A program made the translations under genes and the position numbers. The notes below the pieces were generated by a model that ran no database searches, was not told the DNA's origin, and saw only the letters and a program-made list of their open reading frames with translations. A DNA stretch of 64,000 nt from Echiichthys vipera. Its lineage: Eukaryota > Chordata > Actinopteri > Perciformes > Trachinidae. The stretch covers positions 14,469,279 to 14,533,278 of the forward strand of contig OY829655.1 of the NCBI GenBank assembly GCA_963691815.1, written 5' to 3'. This document shows positions 26,138-38,900 of this stretch, in pieces (the stretch's first letter is position 1; every line of letters starts with the position of its first letter).

Positions 26138-27187
26138 AGTTTTAGCCAGAAGTTAATAACCCAGACAGGTTCAGAAATAATACAGCAAAACTAAATAAAG
26201 ACCGACTTCTTTTTTTAGATTGGGACCGCCTCACTGCGTTTACTGTCGACAACTGGGCAGACTAGTCTACTCCAAACCAGATAGGAATGAGGTGAAATCT
26301 ATAATTTGTACATTTGCAAAAAAAATAAAATTCGACAAATTAGGGTCATGGGTCATGTACCTACACACATTCATGTGTGTTGAGGCGTCAAATAGACGAC
26401 AATTGTAAGAAAATGTAGCCAAACAATGATAGTTTAATACAGTAATACTCTCACCCCCCCTTTTAGTATAATGGTACAGCTCAACTCAATTTCCCCAGTC
26501 GCTTCCATGGCATGTTGTGGACTGTCACAATTTGTCAGAATTTTGAGAATTCACCAGGAAATACAATATTTTTGGCGTTTAAAAAAAGTACATATTGTTT
26601 TTGGCCTCATTAGCTAATTTCCAATACCAAGCTGTTGTTTACTCATATTTAATAGTGAAATGGAGGTATTTCACAAAGATGATTCCCCTCATAACTTCTC
26701 ATTGTGTTAGCTTAAAAATTGCTTAAAAATTGTAACCAATATTTATTTCACTTTGTATAGTTTCATTTTTGTTGACATTGACTGTTGGTCATTTGTCCCA
26801 TCACAGTTCGGTCGAAACTTACAATAAAACCGCAGTCTGTTGTTTTTTTGTCTTTAAACATCCATGCCATATACTGTAGATCCATGCTCTTAGTACATGG
26901 TCGATTTAGCTAGTAATTGGAAGATTGAATTTACGAGGCGCACGGGAACGCAGCATAATTTGTTGCCTTGCATGGTTGCCTCAGCTACGTGCGACCCCTA
27001 TCTGCAAGAGCTCGACACTCCCCGTGGAGGAGAGGAGATTAGGAGAAGAGGAAGATGCTGTCATCCGTCGTCAACATGGATGTGTCACCGACCTAAGTAG
27101 CGACAGTGGCGTGAACATGGGGTCATTTTGAAGCGTCCTTGTGTAACTTATTCCGCTATCTTTGCGCTCTGTTCGGGGTCGTTCGGG
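26138..27187. promoter_or_regulatory. Shared head-to-head promoter interval of septin10 and sowahc
   Basis: The start codons of septin10 (minus, 26137) and sowahc (plus, 27188) are 1050 bp apart and diverge, so both 5' UTRs and core promoters should lie here. The right end (26930-27187) is richer in CpG than the surroundings. No TATA box could be placed confidently. Two short upstream reading frames precede the sowahc start: 27055-27096 (13 codons) and 27117-27131 (4 codons). Confidence 0.55.
27055..27096 (+). promoter_or_regulatory. Upstream open reading frame before sowahc
   Basis: ATG at 27055 and TAA at 27094 give a 13-codon frame about 90 bases before the main start. It lies in the putative 5' UTR and could reduce translation if transcription starts upstream of it. 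Confidence 0.35.
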
Positions 27188-30100
27188 ATGATGATGGCGT
27201 CCCAGTGCACGGAGCAAGCCGTGCAGGAGTTCCTGATGGAGAGAGGAGGGAGGGTCCAACAGATGGAGCTGATCGATCATTTCCTATCAGTTTCGGGGCA
27301 AAATGACCCGTCGAAGGAATGCGTGGATCACGAAAATCTGAGACGCATCGTGGACAACGTGGGTTTCGTGGCCGTGGAAAACGGCGTGAAATTTGTTTGT
27401 TTGAACACTGAAGGCAGCGCGGAGTCTATGATGCGTGTGGACACGGGGGGCCACGATCACACGGAGTGCAACGGTAATAATACACAGGAAACACTGGAGA
27501 ACAACTATGTCAACGGCAACCCTGGCAACGGAGAACAAACAGGTGAGCGATACACACTTTGTGTTGATGTTATTCTCACCTATGTGATTATTGTCCATGA
27601 TTTTTATTGTTTAAATATTCTACATAAATATGCAAAATCCTGCTTTTTTTCTTAATCTAACCTATATGTATATCTGTGTTCAACAATAATCTACTTATTT
27701 ATTTATTTACTTAGATTGTATTGTCTTGCATTGGCCCTCTGAACAGCCACAACATTATCATTAAGTGTCATTGTTTGGCCATTGTTTTTGAAGGCCAATA
27801 CCAACCCATAGTCTGAAGCTCTGAAAAACCAGTGGTCAGGACCTTTTCATTTTGACCTCTTTCTTGCCAAAAATCACAACAAGTCTCCAACAACTCAGAA
27901 TAATGATAACTCAAAGGAATAACCAGATTAGCCTAATGCATACCCGTGGGGATTACAATGTAAACGTTGCTTTGAAGTTACTTCAGGTTAAGACTGCCAT
28001 AAACAACTTCATTCTGCAGCAGAACTGAATGACAATAACAAAAAAGAACATGTCCAATGCTTTCACAGGAGCATCCAGCTCGTTGGCTGCCAACCTGGAC
28101 AATGACAAAGAGTCAAATGGTAATGGGCACCCTGCAGCCCCCTCTCAGAATAATAAGAGCAACACTGGGACTCCTACCTCAGGTGGAGGAGGGGAGGTGA
28201 AGTTGAGGGAGAGGAGAAGGCGGGAGTCAGCTCCAGTGATAGGGATTGCAGATCTGGACCAGGCTCACCCTGCGGGGTTCCACAGCCAGCAGGTGAGAGG
28301 GGCACGCAGGGTGTCCAAAGGGTCCCAGCGGGCCTTGCTGATCAGCTGCCTTTCTGAAGACAGTGCCTTGGAAGGGCTGGACCCTGTCGGAGATGTCAAC
28401 ACACCCAAGGGGAGTCGCAGGAACTTCATAGAGCTGATGATGAGTAGTTCTCCTCAGGTAGGATATGTTTATCTGGCATGAAAAAGCTTCCATGTATATT
28501 ATTATCGTCTTTTTATATGTGGGCGGAGTGTATGAATGTGTTTGTGAATTTGGCAAGTAGTGTCAAAGTGCCTTGGGTTGTCTGAATACTGTGGACCACA
28601 TAAGTACAGGTCCACATGTATGGCAGCTTTACAAAGCTCTCTGCAGTTAAGAGAGCACTTGTTTTTGTTTTAAAAATGCTCTTCAACCTGTAAAATTTAC
28701 TGATCCAGATGTTTTTTAAGTTTAGCCACACCTAAAGCAGTAATGTCACATCAGGTGTTTTAACTTTTGGGTGTGCTCCACAACCTGAATGACACACACT
28801 TATCCATTGATAAAATGAAGCAGGTTTCCCTGCCTTTGCCGTGGTGTGGCTTGCCACATGGCCAAGAGCATTTGACAGCTGGCAGGAAACCCCATTTGGG
28901 GTGTAACCAGTAATGCAATATTCATGAAGTGTGACTCCACAGCAGCAATTTTCTGTCTTATGTAACCGACAGACACAGGTATGTAATCTAGCTGACCTCA
29001 ACTCTTAGGCCGGTTGACCTATGATCGCTTTTTGGTGATCATCATAAGGAAATAATCAACAAAATGAATTATTTCAAAACAGATTGGTTTTCTGCTTCAG
29101 CTTCATACTTGATGAACAGTGGTGCTCAGTACACTGGTATCTGACCTACTTTTGTTCATCTGGTATTTCACAAATAACAACAAAAAATGAATGTGGTTCT
29201 TTAAATGGGAACATTTTGTTTTGTGAAGCTGTTATTTACAATGAGGTCCTGTGAAGAACCATTTTAGCAGGCTATTGGCAAAAAAACATTTCTACAAGCC
29301 ATCTTTACATCACCATAAAGCATTCTGCAGTGGTACAAAGCTAAAAAAAATACTGTATTAAAAGGAGACACAAAAAGTGTATGTAAAGTGTTCACTTCTT
29401 TTACTTCTTCCTCTTGCAGGTTCGGAGGTCTCTGATCAACCGTGGTTCACGGGTTCGTGACTCAGTGAGGAGCGATGGAGATTCGGCATCGCTCCTCTCC
29501 TCGGCCACTGATGAGGACTGTGCCTCAGTGACCCTGGACCCGCTGGAGCATGAGTGGATGCTGTGTGCCTCAGACGGCCTGTGGGAAAGCCTGCAGCCCC
29601 TGCTCGCTGTGGAACCCAGCCTAGTGGCCAAGAAAGACTTTGTGACAGGCTTTACCTGCCTCCACTGGGCGGCCAAGCAGGGCAAAGCTGAGCTGCTCTC
29701 ACAGCTGCTGGCCTTCGCCAAGGAGTACGCTATACCGGTGAATGTAAATGTGAGATCGAGCGCTGGCTACACACCACTACACCTGGCAGCTATGCATGGA
29801 CACACACAGGTGGGTTGCGTATATGTTTGGTGGTATCGAGGTGTATCTGCTGTCTGAATCTAGAGTCCTCAAGCTACTCTTTTAAAACAGACTGAGTAAT
29901 CCAGAAAAAGAATGAGCTAACTTCATTTATATCAACTTTTTTTTCAGAAAAATGAGTTTAAAAGCTGTGTTATCATTTGTAGTCACAAGTTTAGCATGTG
30001 ATGACAAACATAAACAATTTTCGAGAAAGGTAAATAAATAGAATTTAAAAAAAAATTCTTGTAATTAATCAATTTTTCCTTTTCTTTTTGGACAGTGACA

Positions 30101-30935
30101 GCATTCATTAATCCACAGATAAACAACTGTAAATGAGTCAGAGTTAGACTAAAAGGCTAGATAATAAAACACGATAAATAACACTTTACACTGTAGAAGT
30201 CTCCGTTTTAGCGCCTGTCTCTTTAAGCCACTGTCATTGCAGCTGAGAAATGACTGTAACGGCACTGTCGCAGCTCTTTCTACATAAATATATATATGGC
30301 TTGTTTAAAGGCACAGTTTCTGAATACAGGCTGTGTGCCTTTCAATGTAGATTGAGTATTTTAAAACTTTCTCAGTATTTATATAGCACCCCAACCTGCT
30401 TTATAATCCAAAAAGACATCAGTCTCTCATTTTTTACAATATGGGACCTCTAATGTGCTGTGATTGACAGGTGGTCCGTGTGTTGCTGTCAGACTGGGAG
30501 GCAGACCTTGAGGCTCGAGACTACAGCGGGAGGCGAGCCATCCAGTACCTGTCCCCACCACTGGCCGCTGACCTGCAGGAGGTGGGAGTGGTCACCTCAC
30601 CTGGAGCCGAATCAGACAACGAAAACACTAACAGTGGCAGTAGCGGAGGGCGCGGCTGGCGATTTCCCAGAGTCCTCCAGGGCAATCTGAATCCACTGCG
30701 GCTCCTAAACCCACCGGCTGAGGCAGCAGAGGAGGGAGTAGTGACCGGAAGGACCAAGGGGGGGATGCAGAGGAAGTCATCTTTGAGCCGGCTGAATGCC
30801 CGGCTGCACCGAGGACGCCACCGAGCCCAGATCATCCACAGCGCGTCCTTCAGGGACACGGGGGAGGTGGGAAGAGGAGAGGAGCTTCCCAGCAGCCCTC
30901 TCCGAACCCGACCACTGTCCAACCTGTTTGGATGA
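27188..30935 (+). CDS. sowahc: Sosondowah ankyrin-repeat protein (SOWAHC, formerly ANKRD57)
   Basis: Four coding exons, 27188-27542, 28069-28457, 29420-29809 and 30471-30935, sum to 1599 nt, or 532 aa, in phase with GT-AG borders. Residues 1-85 form the N-terminal SOWAH domain (AVQEFLMERGGRVQQMELID ... GFVAVENGVKFV). Residues 86-260 are low-complexity and probably disordered. An EHEWMLCASDGLWESLQPLL segment precedes two clear ankyrin repeats (GFTCLHWAAKQGKAELLSQL and GYTPLHLAAMHGHTQVVRVL) and a third partial one. The C-terminus is basic and ends RPLSNLFG. Human SOWAHC has similar length and ending. The molecular role of the family is poorly known. Three ATGs lie in tandem (27188, 27191, 27194); the first is used here and the true initiator is undetermined. 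Mammalian SOWAH genes are, to my knowledge, single-exon, so the introns are notable. Confidence 0.9.
30300..30455 (-). repeat. Dispersed-repeat fragment in sowahc intron 3
   Basis: The end ACAATATGGGACCTCTAATG (about 30436-30455) matches the reverse complement of the repeat piece at about 540-560 (GGTCCCATATTTTG). The two appear to be divergent copies of one family in opposite orientation. It lies immediately before the exon 4 acceptor. Confidence 0.45.
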
Positions 30936-32345
30936 AGTAACACAACTCTGATGTGTTGATTTACAAAATACAGTTTACTCACCTTTATAAGCTGACATGT
31001 CAGACATTTGTATGGCAAACATTAACAGCACACATTCTAATATACAGTATAGTGTTAAGCTGATTTTAAGTTTTATTATTTTGAGATTTTATAACCTTAA
31101 ATGTGTGTTTGTCGAAAGATCTAACTTATATTTTGTTCCTGATGCAGTTATGAGGCATATGTTGGTCACTGAGGGCGGGTCACAGTTCATGTAGCATTTT
31201 ATTTTTCACGGCAATTCATTGAGTTCAACCTGAATTGCTTTTGAACCTTTTCTATCATGTTTTTAGGCTCTGTTTTTAGAGCAGATAGAAAACATTTAAT
31301 CTGTTTTTGTCTTTATTACGGTACTAAAACAATGTTCACATAAATGCAAAAGCAACAGGCAGGAATGTATTTTTTTGTAGGTTTTCCCTAGGATTTGACT
31401 CACAGTGGTGAGGGATTTAAAAGTGGCACTTAGGTTTGATTCCACACACAGTTGTACAAACTCTTGTTTTTGTTTTTCAGAGTAAAGTAATATATGCATA
31501 GAACTAATTTTCTATATTTCAACCTACTTTGATTGGGTGGTGCTGTTTTTCTGAAATACACTTCAGTAATGTGAATTTTTTTTTTCACGTAAGTACCAGA
31601 TTTGTTGTGACAACAGAATTCTTGTATGTCCAAACCATGTACAGTTTTGCACTTGTCACTTTGAAGATAGTTTGTGATTATGGGAGGAAACCGCTCAAAC
31701 TGAAACCATGGCAGCTGTTATTGGTCCCATGTCATACTGATGAGATCATATTGTTTACTTATAATAAGAGGGTCAAATTCAAACTGTTGCACCTTTTAGA
31801 CATATGACGCACTGTATGTATAAAAGTACAAATGAGACAATGTAATGTTTTCCATATACCTTTCACTTCACTTTATCGATAGGTGACACCAAAAGAAGGC
31901 TGCCATGGCTTTAGTTAGATCCGAGCACTATAAAGACCATTATCAGTGACACAGTAGGGCTGTTTCACAGTGGAAGAGCTGAGAGAACTAATGTTGTTTT
32001 TCTACTGACTATAATGTACCTCAAGTCCTCTGAGTCTGGTTTACTCATTTTTACACTGCTTCTTTGTGGGGGAGTTGAAGCAGTATGGGGCTCTATTAGT
32101 AGATCGCAGTGTTGTTTGTGCAAATCAAGTATTAAAATGTTTTATATTTACCTTTTTTACATCAGGAAGATTAATTTCAGAATAATCACTCAGATTAAAT
32201 ATTTTGTGATGAATTGGCTCATGTCAAAATGTAAGCGCCAAACTCCTGGGCTGCAAAATGAAGCCAATGTGGAAGTGACAAAAACTGCAGTTCCTCAGTG
32301 GACACTTGACCACTAACCAATGACCAAATTTACAGCAGAAATAAA

Positions 32346-32660
32346 CATGTTTACAGCCTGGTACAAAAAATTGGTTTGGTCTCTGAAGCTTATTTCCCCA
32401 TTCATGACAACTGTACAGGGGGTGAATTTTATATTACTCCCCAGTTTAAATTATATTAAAGCTTGAAATGATGCATAATTAAGGACATGGCCACTCTGAG
32501 TGACAGATGGGTGCCATCACAGGTGGCTAGCGTTGAATAGAGGCTTCATTTGGCCTCCGTCAGCTCCATCCATGCTCCACCTCTTTGACCATTTTTGGAT
32601 TAGCCAGGTCAGGCGAAGTCAGTCACTGCCAAAATGGCGACAGCCGGACCCACACTCATT
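32346..32660 (+). mobile_element. Dispersed repeat, plus orientation (family shared with 5440-5820)
   Basis: It begins near AGCCTGGTACAAAAAATT and continues through CATGACAACTGTACAGGGGG, a TTTAAATTATATTAAAGC segment, ATGCATAATTAAGG, GGCCACTCTGAGTGACAG and a CCTCCGTCAGCTCCATCC block. It is non-coding and shares its core with the minus-strand copy near 5.5 kb. Confidence 0.6.
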
Positions 32661-34283
32661 CTTCTTCATTTAATTAGGAATCTAAAGCATGAAAACTTGA
32701 ATGAGTAAGTTATTTCCATTAACAAGCAGCTGATTAGTTCTACAGTAAATATGCAATCATCAAACTGATTCATATCCACCTTATCACCCTGGACCAGATT
32801 TTATATTTAATACATTTCCTGTATCGACCTCTTGTATTGCTCTAACGTTGCATGTACACAATCATTTGCTCATTAATCATCTGTGGATAGAGTCTAGATC
32901 AGAATGTGCTGTAATTTAGCCAAGGATCACAATGACTTTTTGACTGTTTTCCCAAATGTGTAAATCTTGCTTATATCAGATTTTTGGATCAATGACACAT
33001 CCTAGATTTCATGAAAGTTCCCTTAGTATTTTGTAGCATTTGTACTCAAATCATAGGGCTTCATGTAACTGTACGATGCTCTCTTTTGATGTTGTACAAA
33101 CCTACTTTGATCTCACTTTTTCAGATGCATGAATAGGGGAAATTCTGATCACTGTTCATACATACTGTGAGTCACTGTGTAAGTCATTGTTTCTGTCTTC
33201 TTTGTGAAATACTGTGAAGTTGTCATGTGGTGTGAATACACTGTTACTGAGCCACTGTTATCTTTGTCTTCACGCCTCATCCTTGAATACGAAATAAAGC
33301 AATAATGATTTGCATTAAGTCAGGGGTCTGTTCCATTACGCTATTTCTAAATACATACAGAATTTGTAGGAACATGGTATCAGTAACAGGGGAAAGACAA
33401 AGGATTGTCCGAGTCGTCAAACTGCATACAATACAATCATAAATGCTAGAGTCAAATTCAACTGGAACGAACCAAAGCTCCAAATTAAGCAGAGTATTTT
33501 GTTTGCCAGTCCTGCTGACACCAAGTGATTGTCCTTGTCTGGTGGTGCTGAATAATGGATGATCTGATGACCCCATGTGCCACCATTTACAGTATATCCA
33601 GTGCTTCCTGTCCACAAACTGTCCATGTAATACTGCACTCAGTATATTCCAAGTGGATCTATATACCATCTAATCTAACCATTCACAGCCGCCCCTCTAC
33701 TGATGTCCTTCTAGGTCTCATCTTGGTCTGTCTTCTATTTCATGTTTACCAGAACAAATCAAGTATATAAATGCAGGATTACAGTTGTGCGTACATTAGA
33801 ATCAAATGTGCTACTTGTGTAAATGTAAATGCTCCCGAGTCAGAGTCTGCTCTTTTGATATTTCTCTGATCTATGCTGTTGCCAAGTCAAATAAGATTCA
33901 TAGAGGTCAGTGAAGTGATGAGCTTTTTCCTGGATTTCCTGGTCTTCCTGAGTTCCCTAAGGCAGTATCTGTTAGAGGACTGTTGATCGGGACGGAGCAG
34001 AGAGGCTGTCTGACTGCAGCTACTGACCTACATACAAAGTGAAGGGAGTAATGCCTATTATGTAAATTCCTCTGCCATCTTTTCAGGGAAACTGTGCCAA
34101 CTTTTTTGCCTGGGGCCTCCGCTGTTGGACTAATCCATGTCCAATTTATCCGCATCTCTTCCTTCTTTCCACAAACAGTTTGATGATTCATATGAAGCCT
34201 AACTTGTGATTAAGCGTGCCAAATTGCCATCACATTGGTGACAAATGTGCACTGTCAGCCAAATGTTCTGTTGTCTTGTGACA

Positions 34284-34480
34284 TACAGTGCCTACAAATA
34301 ATATTCATCCCTTTTAGAGGATTTTGTGTTTTATTGTTTTACTGTACAACATCAAAGTAAATGTATCGTGGCGGTTTTTATGCTAGTCATTAGAAAGCAA
34401 TATAATGTCAAAGTGAAAACAGATTTCTGCAAAGTGATCTAATAATAAATATAAAACATGAAATACTTGTTTACATATAC
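34284..34480. mobile_element. Tc1/mariner-like terminal fragment
   Basis: TACAGTGCCTACAAATAATA followed by TTCATCCC is the kind of terminus (TA target, CAGTGCC, then an ATTCACCCC-like word) known from fish Tc1-like elements. A TGTTTTATTG-like segment follows. The other end and the transposase are absent. Confidence 0.5.
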
Positions 34481-35962
34481 TGATGTATTTCAAGTCAAGT
34501 CAAACCAAGTCGGTTTTACTTATTTTACTTATAGTCCAATATAACAAATCACAAATTTGACTTAAGAGGCAACATACAGAGGATGTCATATTATTTAAAC
34601 TGCACTGAACGTGACAATAAGAGTTGTTTTTTGCCATATTCTTATGCTGCTGTTTTGTTTCCTGCACACATGTTCCACGTGATGTCGCTGCTCCGAAACC
34701 ACACCACCATGCTGCTCTGCTGCTACACGTTGTTCGTTTTTAAGGTCAAAGTTCACTGCATGCGGAAGTAACATTAGCATGTAGTCGGGTTTTTTTTTTA
34801 GCACCAATGGAGCCTGTGTACCTGCAGTATTTGGCACTCAATAAACCCGTAACAATGCAATAAGTGTGTTGTTGTTTTTGCTAGGAGGCTAACTGACGTT
34901 AGGTAAGTGGCGGAGAAAGCTGTTGTGATGATTTATGTTAGCATAGCGTTTTATAAAAACAATGGGACGATGTTTAAAGGGTTGAGCGGCAGGGCTGCAA
35001 AACACTTAAAGCTAACTAACGTTAATGTTTGCCTGCAACTAACATTACTTGAAATCGAACTAGCTAATGTGAGCTGTTTGGATTAGCAATACCGTGTTTA
35101 CGTAACTACGTTAATAGCTTAATAGCGTTTGTTTTGTCCAGCATGGTCTAAGTTTATGTATGCATTGTTAATGTTCAGCTAGCTAGCGTTAGCATAGTAG
35201 TTTGCCCCATTAAACAGCTAACGTTTAAATATTACCGTAACGTTGCAGTTAGCTAACAACGCAATTTACGTTGGTAGGGTTTAAGTCCGCGGGTTAATAA
35301 CAAACAATAACAAGTTTTTCTTTAGCTTAAAATAAGCTAATGTTTCTAGATAGCGTGACTGTCACGACTAATGTTTCGCCGGTTGGTTGAAGCGTGACCG
35401 TGTCTTGAGACAAAACGCTGCTACTTGTTTGTACGTCTAAGCACTAGTAGTGTAGTACTAGTACTCTAACCTTGAATTACTAACGGGATCCTACCATGTT
35501 TTCTTTGCTTTTATTATGTAGTTTTTTTTCTCTTTATTATGAACTTTTTTTCCCTTGAATAATCTTTGTGCTGTCGATGTTGGCTGTCTTATCACTGTAT
35601 TATATTATATTTTGGCTATACGATCTGCATGTATTAATGAAATGAATAAAAAAAAACAGTTAAAAAATGTAAGCACAAATACAAAAAGGGGGCAGACGTG
35701 TTTCCGGTGTGTTTTCTGATATAATAAATATGCAACAACATTGAATTATCAGAATTGAATGGAGTTTGTTATGGTAGCAACTAGGCAGTTTAGCACCATT
35801 TCGGTTATTTACGTTTGTAAAACGCTATTTTTGTTGTTTTTGTAAAGGCAAAGCACTAGTATAGTTCAGTAAGTAATTCAGGGTTTATTTTAAGAACAGC
35901 TAACATGTGCTAACAGTCTTCTGTCTCTCCAACCTTCCTGCAGCATCCCCACACCTGCTACC

Positions 35963-38900
35963 ATGACTACCATTGTCCATGACACTGCAGAGGCAGTGTG
36001 CCTCTCCTCTGAGTACAACCTGTACCTCAAGCCCATTGCCAAAATGACAGTCAGTGTGGCTCTGCCCCAGCTCAAGCTGCCAGGCAAGAGCATCTCCAAC
36101 TGGGAGGTAATGGAGAGGGTAAAGGCCATGGTGGCTCCAGAGCAGTTTTCTGCTCTTCGAATCTCCAAGAGCACAATGGACTTCATCCGCTTTGAGGGTG
36201 AGGTGGAAAACAAGGCGGTGGTAAAGACCCTGCTGGGCCGTCTGGATGTGAAGTGCATCAAACTTAGTGGATTTACTGATGTACTGAAGGTAAGGCTGAC
36301 ATTTTAGTGGACCTTAGATCTCATGGTCAGACTTTGCTGGTTATGCTGCTGATTGCAGAATCATTGTGTGGCACTGCCTTGGTTCTAAATATTACAAACA
36401 TCTCTCATTAAAGTCCACCGCAAACAACCTCCAAAACTGACTATAAAGTTGTACTTTTACCCCTCTCAAAAGAATGGTTTAAACCAGGCATCTCCAATCC
36501 CGCTCCCGGAGGGAGCTGCCCTGCATATTTTAGTTTTCTCCGGCTGAAACACAGCTGAGTCTAATTATCATCAAACCCGTGACAAGCTTCTGCTGCTTGA
36601 AACCGAGCAGCTGAAGCTTGATAAGCAGAGCATTAGACTTAGGTGTGTTGGCGCGGGGAGAAACCTAAAACACGCAGGGCAGCGGCCCTCCAGTAGCTGG
36701 CTTGGAGATGCCTGGTTTAACAAAAACTTTGTTTTGCAGGGCTGTTGTATTGGACTGCATCAGTTTTATGAAAGTGTACCTCATGTGTATATCAACCCTT
36801 CTCTCCCTCTCTTTCCTTAGGTTCGTGCGGTAGAGAACAAAGTGGATTTCCCTACACGTCACGACTGGGACTCCTTCTTCCGTGATGCAAAGGACATGAA
36901 TGAGACTCTGCCGGGAGAGAGGCCTGACACCATCCACTTGGAGGGACTTCCTTGCCGCTGGTTCAGCCAGAAGGACAGTCCGTACCCAGACCGGCCCTCT
37001 GAAGAGGTCCTCATCGCGGTCTTCCAGACGTTTGGCAAGGTGGTACATGTTTGTTTCTACCTGAACACAGAATTCCCATTATATTATTTGTTGGTTTGAA
37101 ATAAGAGGATGTCCCACTAGGCTGTTAGACACTAACAACTATCAATGTGGCCTTCATTGCAAGTATAACACACCATGCAGAACTTTACTGGGGACTAATT
37201 CTTAATGTTTGGGCCTGTTAATTTAGCATAGAATAAACTTTGTTTCTCTCAGACAATATAATCCAAAGAGAAAGTTGTGATTATATGCATTATACTGTGT
37301 GTAAATCATTTTCTAAACATATCTGATTGATAACACTTACACAAGAAATGGACAAAAGTCATATATTGTCACATCAATATGAAGAGATTGAGCCAAGAAT
37401 AACACCTTTAATTGTCATTATTCCACATTTTCAATTGTAGGTGCGAAATGTTGACATCCCCATGCTAGACCCATACAGGGAGGAGATGCTCGACAAGAAC
37501 TTCAACACATTCAGTTTCGGGGGTCATCTGAACTTTGAGGCTTATGTCCAGTACCAGGAGTACGGTGGCTTTACAAAGGCAATGGACACTCTGCGTAGCA
37601 TGAAGCTCATGCTAAAAGGAGACGATGGAAAGGCAGTGGCCTGCAACATCAAGGTACTGCAGGCTCCCATCGTTGTTAAGTACTGCATTAGCCATGGCAA
37701 TTTTTATGGCAAAAACACAGTATGAGATGATTATAAATTTTCCCAGTTATTCAACCGGACCAACTGAAATATTTCCTCCCAGAGGGAGTTTGGGCTCAAT
37801 TGATATCCAGCTCTTTCCTGATATCTGACAGAATTGTCAGCTCTGTAGAATGGGCAGATGCTAAGGTCTGCACCCAGGCAAAACCAATTTCCTGAAGGCT
37901 TCCTGACCTGGTGTTAGTTATTAAGCTTGATTAAGCAGTGTTCCCACCATCCTGGAAAACCTGGAAATTTAGTGACTAGTTTTCCAGTCATGGAAACACC
38001 TGGAAATTGGCTCACTTGTTGGTCTTTGAGCTGAACAGATTTGCAGCGATCTTTTTTTGTCATCAAGTCTATATTTTCTTAAGCCACGAGTGGGATAAGT
38101 GTGACAATACAAGGCCAACTGGTAAATTTAATGACCGTTTATGAGTAAGTGCTGTCCTTTATTTTCAAGAAAAACTCCTGTCGTGGGAAATGATTTCTTA
38201 AAAAGAGTGGGTACCCTGTTAATTCATTTGAATTTCTAAACATGTTTGCTTGCAAACCCACATGATTGTTGGAGGTTACTTTGTTACATTAAGAATGTAT
38301 ACTTTTTAACAATTGTGAAGCTATTTTAACAAATTGCTATTTTTGGTCTGATTGACTGCAAAAGGCATATCAGATATCTGCATACCTCTGTTTTACATGT
38401 GAGGCCGCATGCAAGTGAATTGGATTGTGCTGTTTAGAGTCACATAGCAGCTTTAAAACCTGTTAGTGGAATAAGATTTAAAGTTGCGTCATCATTATTT
38501 CCAAGGTAATGAGAGTAGAGTGGGGCTAGGATTCTTAATCCACAAATAAAAGCTCTGCTCTGAAATCTAAATTAGGGTTTAAGAAGCAAAAGAAGATCTG
38601 TATTAAAGACATGGGGAACAAAATAACATATTTATGTTGTTCAGCTTAAATAACAAACAGGGAAGCCATTTTATTATCTCACCAGCTCTTTCCTGAACAT
38701 GAAGGGCTTGTCTCGCTTGCATATGATATGAAGTATTTTGACAGCGATGGCCCTCATTATAACCCTGATTATCAGTATTGTCAGTTTTAACCAAGATACT
38801 GTAGTAATCAACAGATAACATATTGCATTATAAAACTATATACTGTCGATTTCAATATCAACTCATTGTAAACATTTTCCGCCATCTCTTCTTCATTGGA

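Larger units (their letters stand above)
30936..35962. other. sowahc 3' UTR, spacer and akap17a 5' flank
   Basis: No further coding exon is supported. Candidate polyadenylation signals for sowahc are AATAAA at 32340-32345 and 33293-33298. The stretch holds a dispersed repeat (32346-32660), a Tc1-like end (34284-34480) and a segment rich in GTTAGC/TAACGTTA words (34890-35260). A possible non-coding first exon of akap17a could end at the GTAAGT donor after 34902, joining an acceptor CAG at 35941-35943; this is a weak inference. Confidence 0.4.
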
